From NCBI GenBank assembly GCA_027186245.1, contig CP114498.1:751501-815500 (forward strand): DNA of 64,000 nt. Reading direction: 5' to 3'. Under the pieces are notes generated by a model. It searched no databases. It was given only the letters and a program-made list of their open reading frames with translations, and was not told the DNA's origin. Every line of letters starts with the position of its first letter. The first letter of the stretch is position 1. Position numbers and translations under genes: made by a program. This stretch comes from Coriaria nepalensis (lineage: Eukaryota > Streptophyta > Magnoliopsida > Cucurbitales > Coriariaceae). Below are positions 1 to 12,207 of this stretch, piece by piece.

Positions 1-2
1 CA

Positions 3-89
3 ACTGAACCCGATAATGTCGAGGTTGGAGAAAACACTGGAGAGCCTGAAAGGAGCGATTCTGATGAATCCGATGATTCAATCAACTGA
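3..89 (+). CDS. 3' end of an unidentified gene (acidic C-terminal tail)
   Basis: An open frame enters from the left edge and stops at a TGA at 87-89. The 28 visible residues are rich in Asp, Glu and Ser and finish with a DSDESDDSIN tail. No domain can be recognised from so short a piece, so no function is proposed. The bases after the stop are a plausible 3' UTR, starting with a long T run near 103-120. It might be a shadow frame, but the acidic low-complexity tail followed by a non-coding AT-rich stretch looks like a real gene end. Confidence 0.5.
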   Translation, partial: TEPDNVEVGENTGEPERSDSDESDDSIN

Positions 90-1646
90 AGGGTGTTAGA
101 GATTTTTTTTTTTTTTTTTTAACCGAACAGTCTATATTGTGTCTGCAACCCTAGCCAGGATCAAAACTGATCTTGATAGAAAAATGTAGTTAAGAGTTGC
201 TGAGGATGTCAACACCGAAACACATTACTGAACTCGTGAATGCTGCGTGTAAACCATTCGGTACTTTTTATAATGATAAAGTTGTCAAGATTTGATTTTT
301 CTATCTTCCCATTGTTTCTCTGTTTGTTGTCTTTCATTCCAGGCACCTAAATTGATGCATTAACAACAATTGGTTGGTCAGCGGGTCACTATCTGAGAGA
401 TCCTGATAAATTTGAGAGAGGCAGCTTGATATGTATGATTATTTAATTGCAGAGACACTACCTGTTACTGTTTGCTCAAGGTCTTAATGTCATGGCCTGC
501 TGTATATATAGTAATTATAAACATACATTGTCAACTTGCATGGTTGGTAAAGGGTCTTTAAAATTAATATTATTAGGTGAGTGGACCTGCCCGAAAAGAT
601 GTGAGAATAAAACGCGCCGGCGCCACTGCCGGACCACTGCCCGCGACTCTGTATACTTTGTCAATGCTCACTCGACGGGCAATGAGGCTGAAAATTTTTC
701 TATTTTCATTGTCTTCTCTCCCCTCTTCAAATTCAACGATTCCTCACTTTCTTCTAGTAAAACTGTGGTAAATGAATGAGACAGAGGCAGAGAAGGAAAA
801 CAACGTTTTTTCCTTCCTCATTAATGCTTTTCCGAACTTCTTATCCACCTTGTTTCACCGACCTTAGCTTCACTACTTCTTGACTCCCTTTCAATTCAAT
901 CACTGTCAGAGATACAGAGTTGACTCTCCCTCCTCCTGCTTGATGGTTTCATGCAATGACTTGTATGGTCATATAGCAAATCCAGCAATAAAAATCTAAT
1001 AAAAACCGAAAGAGAAGACAAGACAATCAGACATGACTTATATGTGTGAAAAGGAAGTTGGACTTACAACTAAAAGGTATTAAGTAGTCCTGACTTAAAA
1101 AAAAAACAGGGTCCTTTTTTACCTACGCAGAAAAGAGATATGCGTCGGTGCCTGCCCTCCTTGCTTCATGCCCTGTTTCATACAATCGCGTTTTCTCTCT
1201 TTTACGTTGTCTAAAAACATAATTTGATTATATTTATAATTAATTAATTAATTTTAATTATCTTTAAAATTAATAAAAAATAATAATATAAACAGTTGAA
1301 ACATCAAAGTTTTTTCAAATGAAAAAGAAAAAAAGGTTTTACCGGTGCCTGACCTTTTGGAACTAGATGTGGCGGCAGGGGCAAAGGGATTTCGTTGTCT
1401 GAGAATTTTGTAATGTTTTGCACCGGTCGTACGACGCATGTCAACGTGGACAGATATATATATGACACGTGTAATCAATTGACACTTCGTACGGTGCGAC
1501 GTACCTATCTGTGAGTGATAGATAATATCTTCACTCTCTCTCACAACTAAAACCTTCTTTTTTATTATTTTTTAATATTATTTCTACGATCTGAAACCAT
1601 GACGTGTGACAGTTGTAGCTGACAGAGTCTTGTCTGTGAAATTTAT

Positions 1647-1677
<31 letters not shown>

Positions 1678-2240
1678 TTTATTTTCGAAATCACAAAGAG
1701 GTAGGTAGGGACATAAAAATAGTAATATTAAAAAATAAAATAAATATAATATCGAGGTTCTAATATGGTTTGACTAGATCATATAAACAAACTGCATGGA
1801 AAGTTGAAACTAGAAAAGTAGAGATGGAAACGTTTGATTATGATATTTACAGTTTTATTATTTTTCAAAATATCCAGGTTTTAATAAGAAAATAATATTA
1901 TAATTATTATATATATATATATATATATATATAATAATAATGATATAAGATGCAGAAAAAGCTGCCTCTGACGCCGCTGAAACTGTGAAATCGGTGGTCT
2001 TCTAATCTTTTGCTTTCCGACACATTATAACATATGCATTTAGTTTTTCATTTTTTTCGTACGTCAATGTCTCTCAAGTACATATACTTCTCTAAAGAGT
2101 ATATACTATAAAATTATTTATATTTATAAATTATAGAGTATAGATTAAGCATATGCTAGATGCCTTGCATTATTCTTATTATTTTATAAATGTATTTTAT
2201 ATATAATTATAATTAGATTTAATATATTAAATAATTAATA

Positions 2241-2244
<4 letters not shown>

Positions 2245-2272
<28 letters not shown>
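2245..2272. repeat. (AT)n microsatellite
   Basis: An uninterrupted AT dinucleotide run of 14 units. Shorter similar runs occur around 1647-1664 and 1909-1933. Confidence 0.9.
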
Positions 2273-2278
<6 letters not shown>

Positions 2279-2476
2279 TGTGGCCAATAAACTTGTTACG
2301 TAATGGAAAATGCAGTAGTGGATATATAATATATAATATACATCATTTTACAACTAACTTATATGTATATGTATATACGTATGTTGTTTGAACCATATAC
2401 GTAGATGCAAGAAATGAATTGGTCACAATAATTAAAATTATATATAAAAGGAGTTGAATGTTTATTATTTTAAAAC

Positions 2477-2480
<4 letters not shown>

Positions 2481-2519
<39 letters not shown>
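2481..2519. repeat. (AAT)n microsatellite
   Basis: About 13 units of the trinucleotide TAA/AAT in an intergenic position. It is likely length-polymorphic. Confidence 0.9.
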
Positions 2520-2522
<3 letters not shown>

Positions 2523-3173
2523 GAGGAACTTTAGACAGCGTGACGACCTCTTTTGTTGTTATTAACCCATCAAATCTCATCTTAATTTGTTGGATAACAT
2601 AAGTCAACTTTATAATAAAAAGTGTCACATCATGGGAAGTTTCTATGAATTCACCAAAAAAAGAGACGAGACATTGATTGAGACCCAGCCATCAAACTCG
2701 TCACCGAAAATCCACGAACCTTAAAAAATACAATCATATTGTAATAAAATTATATATATTTTTTCTTTAATTTTAATTTTTAACTTAAAGTATATATAAA
2801 TAAACTTTGACTTTTGGGTCGAGTTGGAAAATTTCCTAGAAAAAAAACCATGTTTTTGCTCGTTGATTTTAACTAGTCAACATAACATAAGACTTTTACT
2901 TAAACCAAACGATTAGAACGAGTCTCTGTCTCAATTGGATTTAGTTTATCTGTTCTTGTTCCAGAAGAACAATCCGAAATTACGTAGTGATTAGTGATTA
3001 GAAAGAAGTCGAAACTTGATCAAGCATTTTAATGAAGAGATATTAATCGGTAAATAGATTCTTCTTCCTTTTTGTTTTAGTCAAAACTCAAAACTGCAGT
3101 TTCTGAACTCCCATTTTGACTGTATAGATAGAATTCAAATTACGGTACGATTTTTGCAGAATCAAGAGAAGAC

Positions 3174-3280
3174 CACGTGGTTGGAAAGTTGGTGTAAGAA
3201 CTGTCTGTCTGTCTGTCTCTCTCTCTCCTCTCTCTCTTTCTCTGTCATACTCTGGCCGTGTCTTGCTATTCTATAAATGA
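3174..3280 (+). promoter_or_regulatory. Core promoter of the IQM gene: G-box, CT tract, TATA box
   Basis: A perfect G-box (CACGTG, 3174-3179) lies about 90 bp upstream of a TATA-like CTATAAATGA at 3271-3280. Between them is a pyrimidine tract of CTGT and CT repeats (about 3199-3245), a common feature of plant promoters and 5' UTRs. The spacing to the ATG at 3708 leaves room for a 5' UTR with an intron at about 3420-3693 (GTATAACT donor, CAG acceptor). A G-box suggests bHLH or bZIP control, such as light or ABA, but this is inference. Confidence 0.55.
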
Positions 3281-3707
3281 GTCGAACAGAGCAAGAAAGG
3301 TCTGTCTAAGGCTCTCTCTAACCTTCTTCTCTCTTCTCTTCACAAGAAACTTCTTCTTCATTTTCTACACTCCCCAGTCACTACTAGTGAATACCAATCT
3401 TCTTCTCTGAAGGCTGAAGGTATAACTATATCATTAACATATATTCCACCTTTTCTCTCTGCTTTTTCTTGTTCATCAAAGCTTTAAAATTTAAATTTTC
3501 GATGAACTGGGCATCATGTCTATAACTTTTAAGTTCTATCAGATTATTGCTTCTCGTCTGTTTTTCAGATCTGTGTTTCTAGCAAATCGAGTTATTAAAA
3601 AAATCCAAACTTTATATATTTTTTTGTTTGTTTGAACAAATTTGCTTGCATTGATTTCAATCAGCTTTTGTGTAATGTGATTTGTTCGAACAGGAAGGAG
3701 TAAGGAA

Positions 3708-6230
3708 ATGGGGACACTATTTTCTTTCCCATTTGCTGAGTACGATGATGTGGAAAATGGTATAGAAACCATCATAGTGAATTCAATCAGTTTAGGACAG
3801 GATGACATTAAGACCCCGATTCGATCGGTTAGTTTCAGTGGCCGAGATTTAGAACCGACCATAATGGCATCATTAGGTTCCGGAAAGATGACATTAGAAG
3901 CATCTGTTAGCTTGAAAGGAGAAGAATTAGACAAACTGCTATCAATCAAGTCTTCTTTTTCAGAAGAAGAAGACATCAAAAAGATCCCTATTTCATCCAC
4001 TGGAATAGATAGTCCGGTGGCACGGAGAATCCCGGAATTTCCAGTTTTGGATCCAATGAATCCTAAACACGCGGCAGCAGTTAAGTTGCAGAAAGTGTAC
4101 AAAAGTTTCCGGACAAGGCGAAAGCTAGCCGATTGTGCCGTTCTTGTTGAGCAGAGCTGGTATGTGCTTTCTCTCTGCTCTTGTTTTAGTTACTAAATTA
4201 GTTTCCTCAAGGTTCAATCTAAATTTTCTTTTGTCCAAAATTTTTCAGGTGGAAACTGTTAGATTTTGCTGAGCTGAAGAGGAGTTCTATTTCGTTTTTC
4301 GATATGGAAAAGCACGAAACTGCAGTTTCCCGTTGGTCAAGAGCTCGAACCCGAGCCGCTAAGGTAGGGGGGGGGGGGATCTATTCACATTTCTTTATAT
4401 AATAATCCCCCAAGTACATGCTGGAAAATTTGATCATTTCCTTTATGATTTCAGGTTGGAAAAGGACTATCGAAGAACGATAAGGCTCAGAAGCTTGCAT
4501 TACAACATTGGCTTGAGGCGGTAAAGTCTATCGAATAAACATATTCCTTTACTTGTTATATCTGATATTGATTCTCATTTATTTTTCTTAATCAGATCGA
4601 TCCACGACATAGATATGGACATAATCTACACTTTTACTATGTTAAATGGCTTCACTGTCAAAGCAAAGAACCGTTTTTCTACTGGTATGTACTCTTTAAA
4701 CAAGTTTTGTTTTGTGTTGTTTTTACTACTTATAATATAATTTGTAGATTCTGAAATTTATCAATTTTGTTTTTTTGTTTTTCCTGGAAAAATGCAGGCT
4801 AGATATAGGAGAAGGGAAGGAAGTAAACATTGTAGAAAAATGTTCCAGAACAAAACTACAACAACAATGTATCAAGTATCTTGGTCCGGTAAGAATTTAA
4901 TCCCTGCTCAATTGTTCTCTTATGTAATATGTCCATTTGTCTTCATTATTTCCGTTTCAAGTGGATAATTTCGATCGATTTCATTTCTTTTAGATGGAGA
5001 GGGTTTTATATGAAGTTGTACTAGACAATGGAAAATTCTACTGCAAGCAATCAGGCGATCTCCTCCACACGGTTGGATCCGATAAAGATGCCAAGTGGAT
5101 TTTTGTTCTTAGCACTTCCAAAACCTTATACGTTGGCAAGAAGAAGAAAGGTACATTTCAACATTCTAGCTTCTTGGCTGGAGGCGCCACGTCAGCTGCC
5201 GGAAGATTAGTTATCGAAAACGGCATCTTAAAGGTACCTAATCACCTTTAGACCAATCATCCAATAAATCACATAATTTGTTGTGTTTAAACCACATCTT
5301 ATTAATACTATTTCTTGTGTTTTTTGATAGGCGGTTTGGCCTCATAGCGGTCATTATCGACCCACGGAAGAAAATTTCCGGGACTTCATCTCATTCCTAG
5401 AAGAAAACAATGTGGAACTCACTCATGTCAAGGTAAGAATATAGTGTCAATAGAATTTGTTTCTTATGTTGCCGAAATAAGTAATAAAACATATCTTGAT
5501 CTATCCACATTTTCATGAAATTCAGATGAGTCCGGTAGATGAGGAGGATAACTTGCCGAACAAGCAAAAGAGCAGTCTTCATCTCAGAATAAACTCAACG
5601 GACGAAGATTTAATTCAAAATATCACTACACAAGAATGTTCTTTTGAGAAATCAGAAGCTACATTATTAATAGAACCTTCCGAGGCAAAGAAGTTAAGGA
5701 GTCTTCTTAGTAGAAAATTGACAAATCTCGCGATTCCGAGTAAGGACGAGTTAATTGAGCAATTAGAGGACGAAAACAAAGAAAAAGACTTGAAATCTAG
5801 TGAAGATGGTTCCGAACCGGATTACTTGGCAGTGAAGCAAAACTTGTTTGAAGAAGGAAGTGGTGGTCAAGATGATGAAGCAGAAGCTGTTCCGGAAGAA
5901 TCGATTTTGAAGAGGATAAATTCACACAAGGGAATGAAATCATATCAACTAGGGAAACAGTTGTCTTGTAAATGGACGACCGGAGTCGGCCCCCGCATCG
6001 GTTGCGTAAAGGACTATCCTTCGGAACTCCGGGTCTTTGCTTTAGAACAAGTGAGCCTGTCTCCAAGAAGCTCGGCTCGATCGAGATCGTATTTCTCACC
6101 TCGAGCAAGTGGTCGAGGTGAAATAATGGGACTATTTGATGAATCAAATTCTTCATCTCCAACAAGTGTTCATCATTCAGTACAACAGTCTTCATTGTCT
6201 AGAGGGACATCACTAACTGCAAATTACTAA
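3708..6230 (+). CDS. IQ-motif calmodulin-binding protein of the IQM family
   Basis: Eight coding exons join to a 619-residue protein: 3708-4159, 4249-4363, 4455-4520, 4596-4684, 4798-4888, 4994-5233, 5331-5432 and 5526-6230. All junctions are GT-AG and keep phase. Residues around 122-145 form an IQ motif ([18 protein letters not shown]), which in this family binds calmodulin without calcium. It is followed by the conserved IQM core with [31 protein letters not shown] and the [16 protein letters not shown] block. The C-terminal third, encoded by the last exon, is acidic and low in complexity, as is usual for IQM1/IQM4-type members. Known IQMs act in signalling, for example with catalase and in stomatal or stress responses; the exact orthologue cannot be fixed here. 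A 5' UTR intron is likely. Intron 2 begins with an unusual run of 12 Gs. Confidence 0.93.
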
Positions 6231-6739
6231 ATTCGAATTCATTCTTTTATTTGTTTGAATAGCATAAGAGGAAAAATGATATAGGCATTCTTTTTCAATT
6301 CTTTTCCAATATTATACACATTTTATTTTTAACACCAAAGAAATTTGTTGAATTTTCGGGCATATTTTTTAATGTCCCATGAGTATGATATCAGATATAT
6401 ATGACTTTAATCTATATATATATATTATATTCTATAAATAATAACGCCTCTCATTAGAAACGTATGCAAAGCCCAAACTGAAAAAATATTTGGGCTTCTA
6501 TGTTTACTTCTACGATGATTAGGCCCAAAATATTAAATGTTAATTTATTTAATTATTTGATTTTTTAAAATTTATTTTGAAGAATTAATTTCATTTTTTA
6601 AAATGACAATAATAGGGAATGGTGATTGATAAGGGAAGAGTAGGTAATGGGTGATAATTAATAAAATTTAGTTAATATATTCTTACCCATTTTTCACAAA
6701 AAATTTATAACTTTATCCAACATGCGAATCATCCGACAT

Positions 6740-7060
6740 TTCCAATTTTATATCTAACCAATCCAACCGAAATTTTTTTGGTCGGATTTCGGATCGGATG
6801 ATCTGATTTTTTTTTCTTTTTTCTTAAATCTGATCCGATCAAATCATAATAGTAATTTAGGTGGCAGTGAGATATCCGATCCGACAACAACTTGAAAATC
6901 CATTAATAATTTGGTCGGATCATCTAACTAAATTTGTTATGTATTTCTTAAATCCGACTGATCCGATCAGAAAGGTAATTCGGATGGCCATCGAATATCC
7001 AATCCAACCGTAGCCCGAAAGTTTGTTAGGAATTCGGTCAGATCGGATTCAAAATGCTCA
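6740..7060. repeat. Degenerate tandem repeat built on GGATCGGAT-like motifs
   Basis: Two diverged copies of roughly 125-130 bp begin with CTTAAATC(C/T)GA near 6822 and 6947. Each runs through GATCCGATCA, an ATATCC(G/A)ATCC block and a GGTC(A/G)GATC block. A partial earlier copy (CCAATCCAACCG with GGTCGGATTTCGG) lies at about 6740-6810. It has no coding capacity. Confidence 0.6.
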
Positions 7061-7584
7061 TCCCTAATAAAGTCTCCCATTCATTATCAAACGGTGGAAT
7101 AATTGAAAATAAAGAATGAAATGAATCATTCTCTAATACAACTAAATAATAAAATAAGAATAATCTTATTTTCATTTATTTCTTAAAATTATGATTTATT
7201 ATTACCATTCTCATTCCCACTCTACTAAATGTATGTCGTCAAGTAAGCCTAAACCGCATGTGGAAGAAAGAAACATGTCGTCACTGTAACTTTTGTAGTG
7301 GTAGACCAATAAGATTTGGATTATGCCGAGGTTGTATAAAGATAAAAAAAATGAAAGTTTATGATTTATATTAAATAAAAATTAATATTTTAATATATAA
7401 ATTAAACAATTCATTTACTTATTTTTATTTTTTATAAAATAATTAAAAAATATATTAAAAAATTAAATTTAATTTAATCATAACAATAAATTTAAATTAA
7501 TCCGGAGCCGTCGCCAAACCGACATCAAGACAGACTTTTTCCACTCGATAAGGTGGGGCCGGAGGAAGAAATAAAGGTGATATT

Positions 7585-7657
7585 GGACCTGGCAGGATTC
7601 CCGTACCCTGAAAAAGACGAAAGGCAGCCCAATATGATGGGACCTGGCAGGAGTCCC
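7585..7657. repeat. 18-bp direct repeat
   Basis: GGACCTGGCAGGATTCCC at 7585-7602 recurs at 7640-7657 with one mismatch, 55 bp apart. It could be a duplicated regulatory site or a chance small duplication. Confidence 0.7.
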
Positions 7658-7869
7658 ACGTTTAACTGGACCATCACGCGTCAAAATCGTACACCCACAA
7701 GTCAAAAACAGAAAGATCAAACGGGATGATCAGATCAGTAGCCAATTAGCGTGCCTCGGATTTCGTTTACTTTATATGCTATTTGGCAACGGCTATGAAA
7801 TTCAAAGAATGATTTCTTCAAATTTGAATCAACCATGAATAGATCCGTTTTTTTATTATAGAAAAAAGA

Positions 7870-8072
7870 CACGTGATTAACGCATAATATTTTGTATTAT
7901 TATTATTACTTAATACTTCTCACTAATTACTAATTACCTTTTTTTTTTAATTATATCAAACAATATAACAGACAACCCCCAGACGGACATAGAGTGTGCC
8001 GAAACACGTGATTGGTTCAGCGGAATGGAATTGGTTCAGCGTAATTATATCTAATCAGTGCCGCAACACGTG
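7870..8072. promoter_or_regulatory. Three G-boxes upstream of the GH3 gene
   Basis: CACGTG occurs at 7870-7875, 8005-8010 and 8067-8072, about 650-850 bp before the ATG. The last two sit in similar contexts, and a GATTGGTTCAGCG/AATTGGTTCAGCG duplication lies between them. Clustered G-boxes suggest bZIP or bHLH regulation, but binding is not shown. Confidence 0.45.
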
Positions 8073-8722
8073 CCGCAAAATTCTCTAAATTTTAATTTTT
8101 AACCATCAATTAAATAAATAAATAAATATATATAGCATTTTATATTTATACCCTTTTCTTAAAATTTATTATTTTTTAAAAAATAATAAATAAATAAATA
8201 AATAAATAAATAAAAGGGGGCACGCTACAGATACAGTTGGTGGCCAAAAAACAAAATACGATTCCAATAGGAGTAGTAGGTAAATAAATAAATATCAATA
8301 GTTTATATTTTGGATAATCTATAAATAAATCAATAAAATAATGGAAACAGTTTCTATAAGAAGCAGCTTCTCTTCTATCCATTCAGCGTGGCAAAGTTTT
8401 CAGTTCTCCTCTCCATTCTTCACTAGGAGTGCAATAAGATTATCTGAGTTGAGCTCCTACTTTACCATATGTAAGCTCAAGCTCCAGCTCCAGCTCTATC
8501 TTCTTTGATCAGTCACTCTCTGATTCACTTCCTTATGACCTCTCAGTCTAACTCCATCTTTATTATTAGCATTTCATCTGTTGTAAATCTGTTAGCTACC
8601 TCTTCTTCATATTCCCTTGTCCAGTTCAGTTCACTGATTTTGTAGTTTTGAACTTTTTTTTTACTCTGTTTTGCTTTTATATTCAGATTGATTGATCAGA
8701 AGGTCGATTTTGAGCTCTGACT

Positions 8723-11656
8723 ATGGCGATATCTTCACTATTCATCTTGAGTTGTCTGCTTCTGAGCAGCTGTTTAGCGGGTGTTACGGAAGCAGAATAC
8801 TTCAAATACAAAGATCCAAAACAACCAGTAGGTGCTAGAATCAAGGACCTAATGAAACGCATGACATTGGCTGAAAAAATCGGCCAGATGACACAGATCG
8901 AGCGCGCTGTTGCCACTCCTGATGTTCTGAAGAACTACTTCATTGGTAACTATCTTTCAGTTTTGAAGCTTTCCGGGTCTAATCGTTATTTTGAGTTTGT
9001 ACAGTTTGTATCATCTTCATAATAGCATGTTTGTTTTAACGTCTCTGTTCTAAACTGGAGTTTGCGAGGCCTAAACCAGAGCTAGTTTGGGGATCTGAAT
9101 TGAATGTAGAGTTATTTACTATTCTGGTCTATACTGTATTGTAATTTGCTGAAAATGGGTTTCAATAGGGAGCGTATTGAGTGGTGGAGGTAGTGTTCCG
9201 AGTCAGAAAGCTACACCTGAGGTTTGGATTAATATGGTTAATGAGATGCAACAGGGGTCCTTATCGACCCGCCTCGGGATTCCAATGATTTATGGGATTG
9301 ATGCTGTTCATGGCCACAACAATGTGTACAATGCTACTATTTTCCCGCACAATGTTGGCCTTGGAGTTACCAGGCAAGCAGCAGAATTTCATATGCGAAG
9401 AAGGAGTCTGTTAATGTTCTATCTGTTCTAAAATGTTCAGATTACGTTTAACTCAACTAAGTTTACCAATGTATGTCATTGTCTACCAGGGATCCTGAAC
9501 TTGTCAAGAAGATTGGAGCTGCCACTGCCCTTGAAGTCAGAGCTACTGGAATTCCTTATGTTTTTGCCCCATGCATTGCGGTATTTGGACATTGACAAAT
9601 AATCCTATTGAACAATATAATGGTGCCCTGGCTCGGTTTGATAAGAATTTCCTTCTTGTATTCTATTTTTCTTCAGGTCTGCAGAGATCCAAGATGGGGA
9701 CGATGCTATGAAAGCTACAGTGAGGACCCGAAAATTGTTCAAAAAATGACAGAGATCATACCAGGATTGCAAGGAGAAATTCCCCCCAATTCTAGGAAGG
9801 GTGTCCCTTTTGTCGATGGAAAGTAAGATTTTCAACGACTAGCTATATATATATATCTAGTAATCTACAACTACCTCTTTGGGAACTCTGTTAAATCAGT
9901 TTAGTGCAACACAACCGACGTTTGAGAATTTCTCATGGTGGCCATTGTCTCATGTTTAATCGATTTCTTCAGGCTAAAGGTTGCTGCTTGTGCTAAGCAT
10001 TTTGTTGGAGATGGAGGAACGACTAAGGGCATCGACGAAAACAACACAGTGATCGATTTTCATGGACTACTCAGTATTCACATGCCAGCATACTATAACT
10101 CTATAAGCAAGGGAGTTGCAACGGTTATGATTTCTTACTCAAGCTGGAACGGCAAGAAGATGCATGCAAATCGTGATCTTGTCACAGGATTTCTCAAGAA
10201 CAAGCTAAAGTTCAAGGTAATGGTGAAATATTTGGTAGAAAATAAAAGGTCTAAGCTAAGCATAATTCTCATATGGTTAATAGTTGTTTATGTACAAATT
10301 TGAAGGGTTTTGTCATATCGGATTGGGAAGGGATCGACCGAATTACCACCCCTCCTCATGCTAACTATTCGTATTCAGTCGAAGCTGGAATTGGTGCCGG
10401 AATCGACATGGTAAGAAGCTCATGTTCTTGTTTCTAATTGTCTTTCTTTTTTCCCCTCCCCAATATCCTGTTTCTAATTACTTTTTCTATTTGCAGATTA
10501 TGGTTCCAAATAACTTCAACGAGTTCATTGACGAACTAACCAAACAGGTGCAGAATAAAATCATCCCAATAAGCAGAATCGACGATGCTGTGAAGAGGAT
10601 CTTGAGGGTTAAATTTACTATGGGTCTATTTGAGAACCCATTGGCTGATTTTAGCCTAGTCAACCAGCTTGGGAGCAAGGTATTTTTTTTTTCATTTTCA
10701 ACCGTAGTTTTCAATAATAACTCATAAGAGGAGGGGCCGAGCCGAGGGGGTATATTTTGCTTCTGGTTTTAGAAAATGCCATACAATTTTACAGGAACAC
10801 AGAGAATTGGCAAGAGAAGCTGTGAGAAAATCACTTGTGCTGTTAAAGAATGGTCGTTCTTCTTACAAACCCTTGCTTCCTCTTCCGAAGAAAGCTTCTA
10901 AAATACTCGTGGCTGGAAGCCATGCTGATAACTTGGGTAATCAATGTGGAGGCTGGACAATCACATGGCAGGGTCTTAATGGCAACGATCTAACAGTCGG
11001 TATGTTGTTCTCTAAGAGCTTTTAATGTTGAAACTTCATGGACAATTATCACACAATTTTACTAAGTTGATTCTCTTTTGACTTAATTAAACTTGACAGA
11101 AAAATTCAGGAACTAGTATATATTCCAACATGTAATATTTTTCTGACGGCGCTTCTTTTTGTAAACAGGTACCACAATCCTCAATGCGATCAAGAACACA
11201 GTGGATCCCACAACCCAAGTAGTCTACAACGAGAACCCCGACCCAAATTTCGTGAAATCCAACAAATTCTCTTACGCCATTGTTGTCGTGGGTGAACCTC
11301 CATATGCCGAGATGTATGGTGACAGCAACAACCTGACCATATCCCCACCGGGCCCCACCACGATAAAGAACGTGTGCGGTTCCATCAGGTGTGTTGTCGT
11401 GATAGTTTCAGGCCGGCCTGTCATAATCGAGCCGTATATTGAGAAAATCGATGCACTTGTGGCTGCTTGGCTTCCCGGAACTGAAGGCCAAGGTGTGGCC
11501 GATGTTTTGTTTGGTGATTATGGATTTACCGGAAAGCTTGCTCGGACTTGGTTAAAGAGATTGGATCAGCTGCCTATGAATGTTGGTGATAATAACCATT
11601 ATGATCCTCTTTTTCCATTTGGATTTGGTTTGACAACCAAACCTAGAAGTTCTTAG
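8723..11656 (+). CDS. GH3 beta-glucosidase (barley ExoI-type beta-D-glucan exohydrolase)
   Basis: Nine exons (8723-8945, 9169-9373, 9490-9580, 9677-9822, 9973-10216, 10306-10410, 10497-10679, 10795-10999, 11169-11656) encode 629 residues, the normal length for this family. The first ~24 residues ([20 protein letters not shown]) are a signal peptide, so the enzyme is probably secreted to the cell wall, where relatives release glucose from beta-glucans. The N-terminal barrel carries [10 protein letters not shown] and AKHFVGDGG. The nucleophile is Asp309 in [11 protein letters not shown]. The acid/base is Glu515 in [11 protein letters not shown]. Their spacing matches barley Asp285 and Glu491 with a constant offset of 24. 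Intron 2 uses a GC donor (AG|GCAAGC at 9374). No frameshift or stop is present, and a GH3 relic lies just downstream. Confidence 0.95.
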
Positions 11657-11745
11657 AAGTTAGAAACAACCATTTTGAATGCTACGGTTCTAAACTTTGA
11701 GATGTGTAAGATTCGAATTTACTAATCGGAATGTTTACGGATTCC

Positions 11746-11830
11746 ATTGCTTTTGATGGTACTGTTGATTATGATGATGTTTTTCGTGATCACAATAATG
11801 TTCATCGAGCTACCATTTTTCCATATCAGT
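11746..11830 (+). pseudogene. Relic of a GH3 beta-glucosidase exon
   Basis: The translated segment DHNNVHRATIFPYQ closely matches [14 protein letters not shown] in exon 2 of the intact GH3 gene just upstream (around 9316-9354), with weaker similarity in the preceding residues. Nothing else of the enzyme is recognisable, so this is a decayed scrap of a former tandem copy or partial duplication. It has no catalytic residues. The match is short, so chance similarity cannot be fully excluded, but its position 90 bp past the GH3 stop supports duplication. Confidence 0.6.
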
Positions 11831-12207
11831 ATTCGCACTGTAACAAACAGTTTAAAAAATCATTCAACAAGCTCCAAAGGCTTGAAGTATCTACCGCCCA
11901 TGAGATAAGTTCCGATTGCAAGACGCAGGGGGGGGCCCCACACATCCTTCGTTTTCTCGACACAATTCTGTTCAGAAAATTTCAATTAAAAAACATCCGT
12001 CCATGATTAGTAAATCTCCGAACCAATGAAAGAAAAAAAAAAGTTATATAAAGTTCGAAACTCTTCGTGTCTCATAGATTTCCATTTGAGAAACTGTTTG
12101 AAACTGAAGTCTGGGTATAATGCAGTTTGATGATCGTCAAACTGGACCTTGCTTAGCGCTTGAAATAAAGTTTGGAATAAGGAAGAGAAGAAGGAGAAGA
12201 AGAAAAA

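Larger units (their letters stand above)
90..3270. other. Intergenic AT-rich stretch
   Basis: No convincing gene is seen here. Short open frames lack family features and splice-site support. The first few hundred bases are probably the 3' UTR of the gene ending at 89. The rest is AT-rich DNA with several TA-dinucleotide runs (near 1650, 1910 and 2250) and an AAT trinucleotide array. The last few hundred bases form the promoter of the IQM gene downstream. Confidence 0.6.
6231..8722. other. Intergenic stretch between IQM and the beta-glucosidase gene
   Basis: No gene is supported. The first part is the IQM 3' UTR. A 9-bp hairpin (AAGCCCAAA at 6469 with TTTGGGCTT at 6489) and degenerate tandem repeats (about 6740-7060) follow. 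From about 7500 the composition is more balanced, with an 18-bp direct repeat and three G-boxes, which is the likely upstream region of the GH3 gene. Small open frames here are low-complexity and not credible. Confidence 0.6.

Noticed and set aside
447..779. Open frame of 110 codons near the left end
   Set aside because: No family similarity, no promoter or splice-site support, low-complexity parts; it sits in a probable UTR or intergenic segment.
1418..1515. Possible palindrome with TCGTACG and CGTACGG motifs
   Set aside because: The arms match only in short scattered blocks; not distinguishable from chance.
5797..6195. 132-codon minus-strand frame inside the IQM last exon
   Set aside because: It is the antisense shadow of a long coding exon with a clear protein on the plus strand.
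7478..7720. 80-codon minus-strand frame
   Set aside because: No recognisable domain; it lies in a promoter-like region with repeats.
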